A stretch of DNA of 64,000 bases from Maribacter zhoushanensis (GTDB lineage Bacteria; Bacteroidota; Bacteroidia; Flavobacteriales; Flavobacteriaceae), in the NCBI RefSeq assembly GCF_029350975.1, contig NZ_JARKMR010000003.1:641869-705868 (forward strand), written 5' to 3'. This document shows, one piece after another, positions 54,872 through 64,000 of this stretch (position 1 is the first letter of the stretch; each line of letters starts with the position of its first letter). Position numbers and translations under genes: made by a program. Below the pieces are notes generated by a model. It had not been told where the DNA came from. It saw nothing but the letters and a program-made list of their open reading frames with translations, and made no database searches.

Positions 54872-55453
54872 TTAGTTGTCCGGTAAAAGCTTAAAACTCA
54901 TTCTATGGTATTTGGTAGGTCCATATTTTTTAATGGCAGCCCTATGCTCTTTGGTAGGGTAGCCTTTGTTTTTCTTCCAATTATACATTGGGTATTCTTC
55001 GTGTAATTTTAACATGTAGGCATCACGAGCTGTTTTTGCCAATACAGAAGCTGCGGCAATACTTAAGTATTTTGAATCACCTTTAACAATGCAAGAATGC
55101 GGTATATTTTTATACGTCTTAAATCTATTGCCATCTACGATAATATAAGATGGTGTTTTGAATAGTTGATCAATTGCTTTATGCATTCCTAAGATAGATG
55201 CGTTTAAAATGTTGATTTCATCTATAACTTTAGGTGAAATATGTACTATTCCAAAACAGGTGCATTCTTTTTTTAATAGTGGCTCTAGTAGTTCTCTCTT
55301 ACGTTCAGATAAAAGTTTAGAATCTGTTAAAATAGAATTCTCAAAAGATTCTGGCAGTATTATTGCTGCTGCCGTCACAGGTCCGGCCAGGCAGCCTCTA
55401 CCAGCCTCATCAGTACCGGTTTCGTTAATATTTTTGTAAAATTTAAGAAGCAT
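54872..55453 (-). CDS. rnhB: Ribonuclease HII
   Basis: Removes ribonucleotides from DNA-RNA hybrids. The 193 residues show the metal-binding [14 protein letters not shown] (Asp-Glu), the [14 protein letters not shown] segment, YIIVDGNRF and a C-terminal [12 protein letters not shown]. Length is standard. Start and stop fit the adjacent genes. It is upstream of the 817-residue lipoprotein gene on the same strand. Confidence 0.97.
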   Translation of the reverse strand: MLLKFYKNINETGTDEAGRGCLAGPVTAAAIILPESFENSILTDSKLLSERKRELLEPLLKKECTCFGIVHISPKVIDEINILNASILGMHKAIDQLFKTPSYIIVDGNRFKTYKNIPHSCIVKGDSKYLSIAAASVLAKTARDAYMLKLHEEYPMYNWKKNKGYPTKEHRAAIKKYGPTKYHRMSFKLLPDN

Positions 55454-55660
55454 TATGTTTTTTTTAACTTAAAATATTGAATTTTTAATATGATATAAAT
55501 GTTAAATAATTGTTTTATTTTCAACGAAATCGCTTTTTTAGGCAGAAAAAAATAATAATAAGTGTTTTTTTAACAAATAACTTTTTTGGGTTAAGATAGC
55601 TTTTGGAATACTAAGCAAATTTTTGGACTTTTGGCGCAAGCTAATTCAAAAACAAATTTT

Positions 55661-58600
55661 ATGAAACAGAAGTTGACGTGGATGTTGACACCTTTATTGG
55701 TGCTCTTCATGACATTTTCCTTTGCACAGGAAAAAACAGTGACCGGTGTTGTAACCGATCAGAGCGGTTTACCTTTACCGGGAGTGTCCGTTGTAGTTGT
55801 TGGTACAACTAACGGGTCTCAAACAGACTTTGATGGTAATTATGCCATTAATGTAAATTCAGGTGAAAAATTAAGATTTTCTTACCTAGGTCAAAAAACA
55901 GTGACAATGAGTGTTGGTGCATCCAATACCATTAATGTACAATTAGAAGAAGATGCTGAGGCATTAGAAGAGGTTGTTGTAGTAGGTTATGGTTCTAGGT
56001 CTAAAGAACTTTCTACTTCTGCAATTGCGACGGTTTCTACTGAGAAAATCGAAGCATTCGTTCCTTCTACTAGTATTGATAACATTTTACAGGGTCAAGC
56101 TGCGGGTGTTCAGGTTACTGCATCTAACGGTAGACCAGGTAACACTGCCTTTGTTCAAATTAGAGGTGTTGGTTCTATTAATGCACAGACAACTCCTTTA
56201 TATGTGATTGATGGTGTTCCAATTCCTATCGATACTGAAAGAGATTTTAACCCAATTAGTAACTTGAACCCAAGTGATATTGAGACATTCTCTATATTAA
56301 AAGATGCGGCTACCGTTTCTAAATATGGTTCTCGTGGTGCTAACGGTGTAATTTTAATTACAACTAAAAAAGGTAAAGCTGGTGATGCAAGAATTAAATT
56401 TTCTTCATCTTACGGTTTCGGTGAAATGATCCCTAACAATTTTGACGTTATGAACGCTTCTCAAAAATTAGAGATAGAACGTCAGTATGCAGCTTTAGGT
56501 GTAAGTGCGGCTAGTAGTATGCCTGGTGCAAATGCTACTCCAGAAGAACTTGCAAGATTAACTTCTTTAGATACAGATTGGCAAGAAGCATTGCTTAAAA
56601 ATTCTGTTATCCAGTCAAACAACCTTTCTGTTTCTGGTGGTGATGAGAAATTAACCTATTATATGTCATTAGGTTATGACAAGAATACGGGTATAATCAA
56701 AAATATAGATGGTTTTGAAAGAGTTTCTGCTCGTTTAAATACAAACTATCAAGCAAAAGATTGGTTGAATATTGGAGCTAATGTTTCTGTATCCCGTAGT
56801 ACTACGGATTTACCTAGAGATAGAAACAATGTTCAGAACCCGTTTAGAGCAATGTATGATTATAATCCTTATGATCCTTTATTCTCAACGAATGATGATG
56901 GTTCCATCGTTACGGATTCTCAAGGAGATAATGTTTACAATCCTACAAGAACAGGTTTTCCAATTGCTTTGGCGTTACAAACTGAGCTAGAAGATACAAG
57001 AAACTTATTGTTGATTGGTAACATAAGTGCAGGTATGACTTTTAGTGAGAAATTTTCGAACAATTTTAGTGTAGGTTTAATTAGTAATAGGTACAATAGA
57101 ACTAACCGTTCTCTTGCTGGTGGTGTATTGCAAGGTTTTGTTGGTGATGCTAATTTTCCTGGAACACAGACAGATAATTTAAATATTGATTTTGAATACA
57201 ACGTAAATAATGTATTTACATATGCAGATACTTTTAACGGTGTTCATAATCTTTCAGCTAGTTTCTTGTTAGAATATAACGAGAATATTGCTACAGATTT
57301 GTTAGTAGCTGGTAGAGGGTTTCCTTCTTCAAGTATTCCTTACTTAGATGTAGCTGCAGAGGCAACGACCGCAGGTTCTACAGAATCTAGAAGAATTTTG
57401 TTCTCACAAGGTTTGTTCGCTGATTATGATTATGATGGTAAATATATACTTTCTGGATCTTTAAGAAGAGATGGTTCTTCAAGATTTGGTCCTGATAATA
57501 AGTATGGTTATTTCTATAGTGGTAGTGCGGCATGGAACATTGCTAACGAAAGCTTTATGGAAAATTCTATATTCAATACATTGAAGTTAAGAGCCTCTTA
57601 TGGTACATCTGGTAACCAAAATATTGGTGACTTCCAATATTTGAATTTATTAGATTTTGCTAATACGTATAATGGTCAAACAACAGCTTTGCCTGTAGGT
57701 GTAGGTAACCCTCAGATTCAATGGGAGTCTCAAGCTATATTTGATGTTGGTGTTGAATTTGGTTTATTCAACAATAGAATAAATGGTGTTGTGGATTATT
57801 TTAAGAAAAATTCAAATGAATTACTTTTAGATCGTCCTATTTCTTACACTGTTGGTGATGAGAACAACTCTATATTCTCTAATATTGGTGAAATTCAAAA
57901 CTCAGGTGTTGAAATTTCTTTAAGTGGAGATGTTATTAGATCTCAAAACTTTAAGTGGACACTTGGTGGTAACATTACGTTCATTGATAATGAGGTTATT
58001 GAATTGGTAGATGGCGAAGATATCGTTACTGGTACATTCGGCGATAATATTTTACGTGTTGGAGAGGAAATTAATTCTTACTATATGGTTGAATATGCTG
58101 GAGTAAATCCTGCAAATGGTGAGCCGTTGTATTATGATTTAGATGGCAATGTTACTAATGAGTACAGTGATAGCTTTCAGCAGTTACAAGAAGGGAAATC
58201 TCCTATAGCTGATTTTGAAGGTGGTTTTTACACTGCGTTTTCTTATAAAGGTTTTGGCTTAAGAACTGATTTTGTTTATAAAGGAGGAAATTACATTATC
58301 AACAATCAGCTTCAGCAAGGTGTTGCAATCGGTAATATTGATAGCAACTTAAGAACAGATGCTTTCAACTATTGGAAACAACCAGGTGATACAGATGTTT
58401 TACCAAGTCCTTTATTTCAAGGTACAGCTGATCAAACTTCAACAAGATTCTTGGAGAAAGGTGATTACTTAAGGTTACGTACTATGACTCTAGATTATAA
58501 TATGCCTAGAGATTTGATTGACGGTTTTGGTTTAAATTCATTAAGGTTCTTCGTAGCTGGGCAGAATTTATTTACAATTACTGATTTTAGCGGTGATCCT

Positions 58601-58726
58601 GAAGTAGGTTTAGGTTCTGCAGAATCAGGTGAGCCAGGAGACGTAGGTTTCGTAGCTGGATCATTTAACCTATTTAGCTATCCAAACACAAGGTCTTACA
58701 CTTTTGGTGTTGAAGTAGGATTTTAA
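55661..58726 (+). CDS. SusC/RagA-family TonB-dependent outer-membrane transporter
   Basis: Outer-membrane active importer of oligosaccharides or peptides, powered by TonB. From the preferred start ATG at 55661 (MKQKLTWMLTPLLVLFMTFSFAQ, signal peptide) it has 1021 residues. An upstream TTG reading from 55631 adds 10 residues. An N-terminal carboxypeptidase-regulatory-like domain (TVTGVVTDQSGLPLPGVSVVVVG), a TonB-box region (ALEEVVVVGYG), the plug (LQGQAAGVQVTASNGRPG, then GSRGANGVILITTKKG) and the 22-strand barrel ending FGVEVGF follow in the canonical order. It is immediately followed by SusD. Substrate unknown; the neighbouring ASST-family gene may point to a sulfated one. Confidence 0.97.
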   Translation: MKQKLTWMLTPLLVLFMTFSFAQEKTVTGVVTDQSGLPLPGVSVVVVGTTNGSQTDFDGNYAINVNSGEKLRFSYLGQKTVTMSVGASNTINVQLEEDAEALEEVVVVGYGSRSKELSTSAIATVSTEKIEAFVPSTSIDNILQGQAAGVQVTASNGRPGNTAFVQIRGVGSINAQTTPLYVIDGVPIPIDTERDFNPISNLNPSDIETFSILKDAATVSKYGSRGANGVILITTKKGKAGDARIKFSSSYGFGEMIPNNFDVMNASQKLEIERQYAALGVSAASSMPGANATPEELARLTSLDTDWQEALLKNSVIQSNNLSVSGGDEKLTYYMSLGYDKNTGIIKNIDGFERVSARLNTNYQAKDWLNIGANVSVSRSTTDLPRDRNNVQNPFRAMYDYNPYDPLFSTNDDGSIVTDSQGDNVYNPTRTGFPIALALQTELEDTRNLLLIGNISAGMTFSEKFSNNFSVGLISNRYNRTNRSLAGGVLQGFVGDANFPGTQTDNLNIDFEYNVNNVFTYADTFNGVHNLSASFLLEYNENIATDLLVAGRGFPSSSIPYLDVAAEATTAGSTESRRILFSQGLFADYDYDGKYILSGSLRRDGSSRFGPDNKYGYFYSGSAAWNIANESFMENSIFNTLKLRASYGTSGNQNIGDFQYLNLLDFANTYNGQTTALPVGVGNPQIQWESQAIFDVGVEFGLFNNRINGVVDYFKKNSNELLLDRPISYTVGDENNSIFSNIGEIQNSGVEISLSGDVIRSQNFKWTLGGNITFIDNEVIELVDGEDIVTGTFGDNILRVGEEINSYYMVEYAGVNPANGEPLYYDLDGNVTNEYSDSFQQLQEGKSPIADFEGGFYTAFSYKGFGLRTDFVYKGGNYIINNQLQQGVAIGNIDSNLRTDAFNYWKQPGDTDVLPSPLFQGTADQTSTRFLEKGDYLRLRTMTLDYNMPRDLIDGFGLNSLRFFVAGQNLFTITDFSGDPEVGLGSAESGEPGDVGFVAGSFNLFSYPNTRSYTFGVEVGF

Positions 58727-58745
58727 AAAATAAAAAAAGTTAGAA

Positions 58746-60188
58746 ATGAAAAATAACATAAAAATATTAGTTCTATTATTTTCGTTCGGGTTCTTTATGT
58801 CCTGCGATGATGAATTGAATGATCTACAGCCTTTTGTTGAAGGTAATCCTGAAACATTTTTTACTAGCGTTTCTGCATTCCAGAACGGAGTAGATGGTGC
58901 TTACAGACAATTATGGAATTACTACTCAAGTACAGGTTCAGGTTTACAGGGTATTCCTGATATCTTATCTGATAACGTAATTATTGCGCAAACAGGTAGA
59001 CGTTCAAATCAAGATTATTATAACTACAGATATGTAGCTGGTACTGGTGGTGCAATTGATTTGTACTGGAGTGAAGCTTACGAAGCTGTGAACGTTGCCA
59101 ATTTAGTGATTGCTCAAATAGACAACTTGGCTGATGGTCCTGAAAAGGATAATATTTTAGGTCAGGCATTGGCAATTAGAGCTTGGGCTCATTTTGATTT
59201 AGTTAGAGTTTACGGTAAAATACCAACTCAATCTGCAGATGCTAACGCTTCTTTAGGTGTTGTTTATATTAAAGTTGAAGACGGTGATACAGCAGATCCT
59301 TTTGCTGAACCAGTAAGAGAAACTGTTGCTAGTAATTATACTGAAATTATTGGCGATTTAGAAAGAGCCAGTCAATTGATAGGTGCTGATAACGGTCAAG
59401 GAAAATTAAATACTGATGGTGTTTATGCGCTTTTGTCTAGAGTATATCTTTATAACGGTGAATATCAAAAAGTAATTGATGCTGCTGATGAAGTAAGTGT
59501 TCCTGTTGCAACAGCTGAAGACTTAGAAGGAGTATATACTGATGCAAATGAAGCTGGTATTGTTGTTAAATTGGCAATTAATACTTCTTCTGAAAGTGGT
59601 GGTAATAATGTTGGTGTTTTATACAGTCAATCAAATGCTACTTCTACTATTTCTGAATATGTTTTCGATTTTGATTTTTTCAATAGTATTGATGAGGATG
59701 ATTTAAGAAAAAACATTATTTCATTTGAAGGTGAAAACGCAGGTAATACTTATAATGCTATTTCTAAATTTTTAGGAGAAACGGGTCAAGTAAACGGCCG
59801 TGTTGATGTTAAAGTAATTCGTGCTGCGGAGGTTTTATTGAACAAAGCAGAAGCACAGTATGAATTAGGTCAAGATGCTTTATCTACACTTAATGAGCTT
59901 AGAGATTTAAGATATGTAGCTTATGACGGTGGAGAAGCTGGTCAAGATCTTGAAGATGCTATTCAGTTCGAAAGAAGAGTTGAATTGTCATTTGAAGGTC
60001 ATAGATTCTTTGATTTAAAACGTAGAGCAGAGTCTGTTATGCGTTCAACTAGTGGCGATTTATTTGATGGTTCTGGTACATCTCCAGATTTCCCAACATT
60101 AGATGCTGATAATTTCAGATTTCAGTTGCCAATTCCTATTGCTGAAATTAATGCTAACCAAAACATAGTTCAGAATCCTGGCTACTAA
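58746..60188 (+). CDS. SusD/RagB-family surface lipoprotein
   Basis: Surface-exposed nutrient-binding partner of the SusC-type transporter. The 480 residues have lipobox FFMSC (Cys at about 20), a helical TPR-like N-terminal part (AFQNGVDGAYRQLWNYYSS, QALAIRAWAHFDLVRVYGKIP) and the conserved C-terminal segment RRVELSFEGHRFFDLKRR and QLPIPIAEINANQNIVQNPGY. It begins 19 bp after the SusC stop, so the pair is co-transcribed. Binding specificity is not decidable from the sequence. Confidence 0.97.
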   Translation: MKNNIKILVLLFSFGFFMSCDDELNDLQPFVEGNPETFFTSVSAFQNGVDGAYRQLWNYYSSTGSGLQGIPDILSDNVIIAQTGRRSNQDYYNYRYVAGTGGAIDLYWSEAYEAVNVANLVIAQIDNLADGPEKDNILGQALAIRAWAHFDLVRVYGKIPTQSADANASLGVVYIKVEDGDTADPFAEPVRETVASNYTEIIGDLERASQLIGADNGQGKLNTDGVYALLSRVYLYNGEYQKVIDAADEVSVPVATAEDLEGVYTDANEAGIVVKLAINTSSESGGNNVGVLYSQSNATSTISEYVFDFDFFNSIDEDDLRKNIISFEGENAGNTYNAISKFLGETGQVNGRVDVKVIRAAEVLLNKAEAQYELGQDALSTLNELRDLRYVAYDGGEAGQDLEDAIQFERRVELSFEGHRFFDLKRRAESVMRSTSGDLFDGSGTSPDFPTLDADNFRFQLPIPIAEINANQNIVQNPGY

Positions 60189-60201
60189 AAACAATAGAAT
60201 T

Positions 60202-60939
60202 ATGAAAAAGTATATTTTGATAATAGCGGTACTATTTGCTTTTGCTTCTTGTGAAGAAGAGAACATAGTATTTGATAATGAGAACGGACAAACGGGCGTT
60301 TCTTTTGCTACAACATCGTATAACGTATCAGTACCTACGGAAGGTTTAGGTATAGATGTACCTGTTAATGTAACTACCGTTTCAACTACGGATAGAACAT
60401 TTAGCGTTTCAGTTGACGATACAACCGTTGGTGATGCTGCCAATTATGCTCTTGGGTCTGTTACTATTCCTGCAGGCGAGTATAGTGGAGTACTTAATGT
60501 TGCTTTAAATTTTGATCCTTTAACAGAGGGTGAAGTTTATACGTTGGTTGTGAACTTAGATGATCCAGCTGATGGGGTTGCTTATAGCGAGCAGGTTGCA
60601 ATTGAATATTTTAAGGAGATTATCTGTAATGATATTATAGTAACTGTAGTTACTGATACTTATGGTGGTGAAACAACATGGGAAATTACAGATGCAGATG
60701 GAACAGTTGTTGCTTCTGATGGTCCTTTTGCTAATGTAACAGGTGGTGATACTTATACACAAGAAGTTTTCTTGGAAGATGGTTGTTATACATTCACTAT
60801 TTTTGATTCTTATGGCGATGGTCAAGTTGACGGTACTGTAACAGGTAATTATACAATTACTTGTTCTATATTAAACGTTCTTGATGGTGGTGGAGCCTTT
60901 GGTTCTTCTGAAGCTAAAGAATTTTGTATAAATCAATAG
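60202..60939 (+). CDS. Surface lipoprotein with Calx-beta-like and ETSWEI-type domains
   Basis: A 245-residue lipoprotein (FASC lipobox, Cys at about 16) starting 13 bp after susD. Residues about 30-130 form a Calx-beta/DUF1735-like beta sandwich (TGVSFATTSYNVSVPTEGLGIDVPVNV). Residues about 140-240 match a domain common in secreted Flavobacteriaceae proteins (VTVVTDTYGGETTWEITDADGTVVAS, then DGCYTFTIFDSYGDGQ). Position downstream of SusC/SusD suggests a surface glycan-binding accessory, but binding is not shown. A terminator follows. Confidence 0.82.
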   Translation: MKKYILIIAVLFAFASCEEENIVFDNENGQTGVSFATTSYNVSVPTEGLGIDVPVNVTTVSTTDRTFSVSVDDTTVGDAANYALGSVTIPAGEYSGVLNVALNFDPLTEGEVYTLVVNLDDPADGVAYSEQVAIEYFKEIICNDIIVTVVTDTYGGETTWEITDADGTVVASDGPFANVTGGDTYTQEVFLEDGCYTFTIFDSYGDGQVDGTVTGNYTITCSILNVLDGGGAFGSSEAKEFCINQ

Positions 60940-60970
60940 TGATTTAAATACATCATTATAATTTTTATTT

Positions 60971-61009
60971 AAAATCAGGCTGAAGCAATTTAGTCTGATT
61001 TTTTTTTAA
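60971..61009 (+). terminator. Terminator after the SusCD-lipoprotein genes
   Basis: AAATCAG.CT / AG.CTGATTT stem followed by nine T on the plus strand, 32 bp past the stop of the accessory lipoprotein gene. Confidence 0.8.
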
Positions 61010-61062
61010 TTAAGTTTTAGGTAAAACTTACGACGTATAAAATTCATTAAAATCTGTATATC

Positions 61063-62445
61063 ATGAAATTTTCATCATTAATCAATTTTTTAAGTTTATT
61101 GTTCTTGTCTTTGTTTTTATCATGCTCATCAGATGATGATAGCATAGTGAATGAAAAATTGCCTGAAGAAGAAGTTGTTGAAGAGGAAATTCAAGAGCCA
61201 GAGACGCCAGTTGAAGTTGTTTATCCAATTCAAGGTGATACCGGGACGATATTATCGAATAATAAATCCTTATCTCAAGAAGGTTATGTGTTGGTGAATG
61301 AGTCTACTGATGACCGGGTGTATTTAATGGAAAAAGATTCAGCACTTATTGTTCATGAATGGCAATTGGAATTTGGACTTGGTAATGATGTAGAATTATT
61401 ATCTGACGGTAGATTGTTAGCCTCATTAGGTGTAGAAACACCAGATTTTAGTTTTGGTGGATTTGGAGGGATTATACAATTAATAAACCCAGATAGTTCG
61501 GTAGATTGGCAATTTACATATGCAAACGAAGAACATATAATTCACCATGATGTTGAAATGCTGCCAAACGGTAATGTATTGGCAATTGTTTGGGATTTAA
61601 GAACTATAGAAGAATTAAATGCTATTGGTTATTTAGGTGAAGAAGATAAAGTGTATACCGAAACCATTATTGAAGTAAATCCTAATACGGATGAAATAGT
61701 TTGGAAATGGGAATCGTGGGATCATATAGTGCAAGATGTAGATGATTCCAAACCACGTTTTGGAATTATTAACGAGCATCCAGAATTAATTAATATTAAC
61801 TACATAGATATTCTGAGAGAATCTGTGGAGCCAGATGGAGATATTATGCATGCTAATGGTTTTGATTATGATGAAGAGAATGATGTAATTTATATGACTA
61901 TTAATAATTTTAGTGAGATATGGGTTATTGATCATAGCACAACTATTGAAGAGGCTAAGTTAAGTACAGGTGGTAATTATGGAAAAGGTGGTGATTTGTT
62001 ATATAGATTTGGCAATCCCACTGCATATGAAAATTCCTTGGGTGAGCGTATGTTCTATAATAACCATTTTCCTAACCTTTTAGAGAATGATGTGCCTGGT
62101 AATGGTAATATATTAGTTTATGTCAATGGTAATGGCGAATCAAAACAATCGGTTGTCTACGAATTAGAGATACCATCTGAATTTGATTTACAGCCCAATG
62201 CAAATAATGATTTGAATGAGGTTTGGAGCTATACCAGAGAAGGATTGTATGCGCCACGTGTATCAGGTGCCGTTAGGTTAGATAATGGTAATACTTTAAT
62301 AACATCTGGTACTTCTGGAATTTTAGAGGTTACTAATCAAAAAGAAGTGGTTTGGGAGTTTCGAGGTACAGGTTTTTACTGGAGATCATATCATTATAAT
62401 TTTGATAGTGATGCTACTTCTTTTTTAAGTAATAATACACCATAA
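61063..62445 (+). CDS. Arylsulfotransferase (ASST)-family lipoprotein
   Basis: A 460-residue lipoprotein (LSLFLSC lipobox, Cys at about 20), acidic spacer (EKLPEEEVVEEEIQEPETPVEV), then a six-bladed-propeller-like domain with NDVELLSDGRLLASLG, EEHIIHHDVEMLPNGNVLAIVWD, HANGFDYDEENDVIYMTINNFSEIWVIDHS and HFPNLLENDVPGNGNILVYVNG, the repeated His-Asn/Gly pattern of the ASST superfamily. Classical bacterial ASST (PF05935) transfers sulfate between phenols through a His; related PF14269 members are often uncharacterised. It lies after the SusCD terminator, so regulation may be separate. Catalysis is an inference. Confidence 0.85.
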   Translation: MKFSSLINFLSLLFLSLFLSCSSDDDSIVNEKLPEEEVVEEEIQEPETPVEVVYPIQGDTGTILSNNKSLSQEGYVLVNESTDDRVYLMEKDSALIVHEWQLEFGLGNDVELLSDGRLLASLGVETPDFSFGGFGGIIQLINPDSSVDWQFTYANEEHIIHHDVEMLPNGNVLAIVWDLRTIEELNAIGYLGEEDKVYTETIIEVNPNTDEIVWKWESWDHIVQDVDDSKPRFGIINEHPELININYIDILRESVEPDGDIMHANGFDYDEENDVIYMTINNFSEIWVIDHSTTIEEAKLSTGGNYGKGGDLLYRFGNPTAYENSLGERMFYNNHFPNLLENDVPGNGNILVYVNGNGESKQSVVYELEIPSEFDLQPNANNDLNEVWSYTREGLYAPRVSGAVRLDNGNTLITSGTSGILEVTNQKEVVWEFRGTGFYWRSYHYNFDSDATSFLSNNTP

Positions 62446-62568
62446 ACTCATATAATGGTATACATGATAATTAAGCAAACTAGTATTTTATTTTTAAGTT
62501 TTATATAACATTTTTTAGGCACATCAATTGATAATAAACAATTAAATTGAAAAAAATTAATAAAAAAA

Positions 62569-63270
62569 ATGATTAAAAAGTTCACATACTTTACAGTTGC
62601 TGTCCTAGCTTTAAATAGTGTAAATGGGCAAAATGCTTACTCACCGGTACCAGAAGAGGGTATTATAAATTTTGTAACTAGTAGTACTGAAATTGAACCT
62701 ACTAAAGCGAAAGGAACCCCTTATTTAAATGAAGAGTTTGTACATGGGGAAGTGATTGTAAATGATAAAGTAGAAGAAATAGGCAAGATGCGCTATAACG
62801 CATATAGAAATGAAGTTGAGATTTTAGATAATATTTCTAAAGATTCTTTTTATTCTTTATTAAAGCGAGCTTATATTAAAGTAGAAATTGGAGGTAAGAT
62901 GTATAGCATTTATACATATGTAGATACTGACAAATCTATTAAGACAAGTTATTTTACAAACTTAAATGAAGGTAATTTAAAATTGTTGTTTAAACCGGAA
63001 GCCCTGTTGAAGCAAGCGCGTAGTCCTAGTACATCGTATGAAAAGTATTCTCCACCAACTTATGTTTGGAATAGTTCTTATTATATATTGGATGAAACTA
63101 ACCCTGATGCCGAAAATCATGCAGTGAAAGTTAGACTGACTAAGAACCAAATTTTAGATTTTACAGGTTCAAAAAAAGAAGAAATGAAAACTTACGTAAA
63201 AGAAAACAATCTTAATTTAAGACAAGAGGAAGATGTAGTTGCCTTTTTAAATTATTACAATTCATTATAA
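62569..63270 (+). CDS. Exported protein of unknown function
   Basis: A 233-residue protein with signal peptide (about 1-20, ending VNGQ). The mature part has alternating strands with an invariant-looking centre (NEEFVHGEVIVNDKVEEIGKMRYNAYRNEVEI, YVDTDKSIKTSYFTNLNEG) and a basic helical C-terminus (RLTKNQILDFTGSKKEEMKTYVKENNLNLRQEEDVVAFLNYYNSL). Secreted proteins of this shape recur in Flavobacteriaceae, but I do not recognise a named family. It follows the ASST gene by 123 bp and ends before a perfect bidirectional palindrome terminator. Confidence 0.8.
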   Translation: MIKKFTYFTVAVLALNSVNGQNAYSPVPEEGIINFVTSSTEIEPTKAKGTPYLNEEFVHGEVIVNDKVEEIGKMRYNAYRNEVEILDNISKDSFYSLLKRAYIKVEIGGKMYSIYTYVDTDKSIKTSYFTNLNEGNLKLLFKPEALLKQARSPSTSYEKYSPPTYVWNSSYYILDETNPDAENHAVKVRLTKNQILDFTGSKKEEMKTYVKENNLNLRQEEDVVAFLNYYNSL

Positions 63271-63289
63271 CAACAATAAATTATTAAAG

Positions 63290-63327
63290 AAAAAAGCCAA
63301 AACTGCAATTGCAGTTTTGGCTTTTTT
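63290..63327. terminator. Perfect 38-nt bidirectional terminator palindrome
   Basis: AAAAAAGCCAAAACTGCAAT and its exact complement form one continuous palindrome with T6 on both strands, between the convergent exported-protein gene and the fibronectin-like gene. Confidence 0.9.
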
Positions 63328-63335
63328 AATTTCAA

Positions 63336-64000
63336 TTACTCTACTCGAAATTCAAACAGTTCTGAGGTTGAAGTGTTATCAAAGGAATCTGTGGTAATTA
63401 CTTTCCAGTAGTAAGTAGTGCCTGCGCCTACCGTCACATCTATATTTGATTCAGTAGTTGAGCCTAGAGATGTTATAGGTGTTTCTGTAGTATCGAACAA
63501 CACTTCATAAGACACAATATCGTCATCAACATCTGAAGTTGACCATTCTAAAGTAATGGTCAAATTAGTACTGGAAATAGTAGAACCTCTCTGCGGACTT
63601 ATGGCAATCGCAGGAAATGGTGCATAATTTTCTATACCTTGCCCTTGATTATAAAAAGACCATGTTTCGCTGGTTGCCGTTGAAGACGTTCCATTGGCTT
63701 TAGAAATAACATACCATTCATAAGGTGTACCTCTATTAATACTTACCTCTTTTTGATTTGTAGTGGAAGTCGCCGTAGTAATACTGCCGGTTTCAAGATT
63801 TTTCACTTTTACTTCGTATGAATCTGTATTCTCAGATGCTGACCACTCAAAAGTAACGGTACTTTTGGTTTCATCATTTACATTTATTATACCTTCATTA
63901 CATTCGGTATTATCTTCTGGAAAAACCAAGGTAGCTGCACCTGGGTCTATAACTAAAGGGGCAACAGGTTCTACTGGGGTTTCGTTGTCAGAGCTACCAC
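63336..64000 (-). CDS. Fibronectin-III-like lipoprotein, partial at the window edge
   Basis: The frame stays open to base 64000, so the 5' end lies outside the window. The visible part reads GSSDNETPVEPVAPLVIDPGA at the edge, the acidic/Pro spacer typical just after a lipobox Cys, then two fibronectin type III-like repeats (TKSTVTFEWSASENTDSYEVKVKNL, TPYEWYVISKANG; NLTITLEWSTSDVDDDIVSYEVLFDTTE, TTYYWKVITTDSFDNTSTSELFEFRVE). It is probably a cell-surface lipoprotein for binding or adhesion. The stop is 9 bp past the shared terminator palindrome. Length beyond the edge unknown. Confidence 0.82.
   Translation of the reverse strand, partial: GSSDNETPVEPVAPLVIDPGAATLVFPEDNTECNEGIINVNDETKSTVTFEWSASENTDSYEVKVKNLETGSITTATSTTNQKEVSINRGTPYEWYVISKANGTSSTATSETWSFYNQGQGIENYAPFPAIAISPQRGSTISSTNLTITLEWSTSDVDDDIVSYEVLFDTTETPITSLGSTTESNIDVTVGAGTTYYWKVITTDSFDNTSTSELFEFRVE

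Overview
The window comes from a member of the Flavobacteriaceae (Bacteroidota), probably a marine genus such as Maribacter or a relative. The evidence is low GC, SusC/SusD, GSCFA, HYC_CC_PP, DUF5522 and TPM/LemA families, many exported lipoproteins, and the Bacteroidota -7 promoter motif TAnnTTTG in front of several genes. The genus is a guess from gene content.

Region 1 (154-14938, all minus strand) is an 11-gene copper/silver resistance cluster. In transcription order it holds a small exported HYC_CC_PP protein, the RND pump CusA, the outer-membrane factor CusC, an AraC-type regulator with an HMA-like N-terminus, a multicopper oxidase fused to a CopB-like beta-barrel, a DUF3347 lipoprotein, a haem-binding cytochrome-like protein, a 41-residue Cys-Cys membrane peptide, a Cu+ P-type ATPase with one HMA and two Cys-rich metal-binding modules, a DUF305 membrane protein, and the RND adaptor CusB carrying its own metal-binding and DUF3347 domains. 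Together these would export copper from the cytoplasm, oxidise it in the periplasm and pump it across the outer membrane. The cluster ends next to the 3' end of an initiator tRNA gene and contains a palindrome that I did not see in the rest of the window, which suggests lateral acquisition.

Region 2 (15203-34674) is mostly core genome: tRNA-fMet, an alanine/cation symporter, Era and Der GTPases, a TPM/TPM/LemA/MerR/M23 block, alaS, a TPR-GSCFA-DUF4230 operon, a divergent phenylalanine hydroxylase/Lrp pair, DUF4136 and DUF5522 genes, and an operon of a small HExxH-like protein, a PLP enzyme, a glucosaminidase-LysM protein and hemL. A 150-bp inverted-repeat element lies between der and the TPM genes.

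Region 3 (34754-55453) mixes core and less familiar genes: a 1308-residue lipoprotein joining a DUF2194-like deacetylase, a helical repeat region and an outer-membrane barrel; an LTXXQ-like protein; a 59-residue exported peptide; a large zinc metalloprotease; an SLC13 permease; a pentapeptide-like membrane protein; lysS; a GDSL hydrolase; a thioredoxin-like protein; a membrane-bound LuxR regulator; a YqaE/Pmp3 peptide; lipB; a TapB-like protein; an 817-residue lipoprotein; and rnhB.

Region 4 (55661-64000) is a SusC/SusD uptake locus with an accessory surface lipoprotein and an arylsulfotransferase-family lipoprotein, followed by an exported protein of unknown function and a fibronectin-III-like lipoprotein cut by the window edge. 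No glycoside hydrolase is visible, so the substrate is unknown.

I saw no CRISPR array, no complete insertion sequence, no rRNA and no phage genes. The least described items are the HMA-AraC regulator, the oxidase-barrel fusion, the DUF3347 pair, the Cys-Cys peptide and the deacetylase-repeat-barrel protein.
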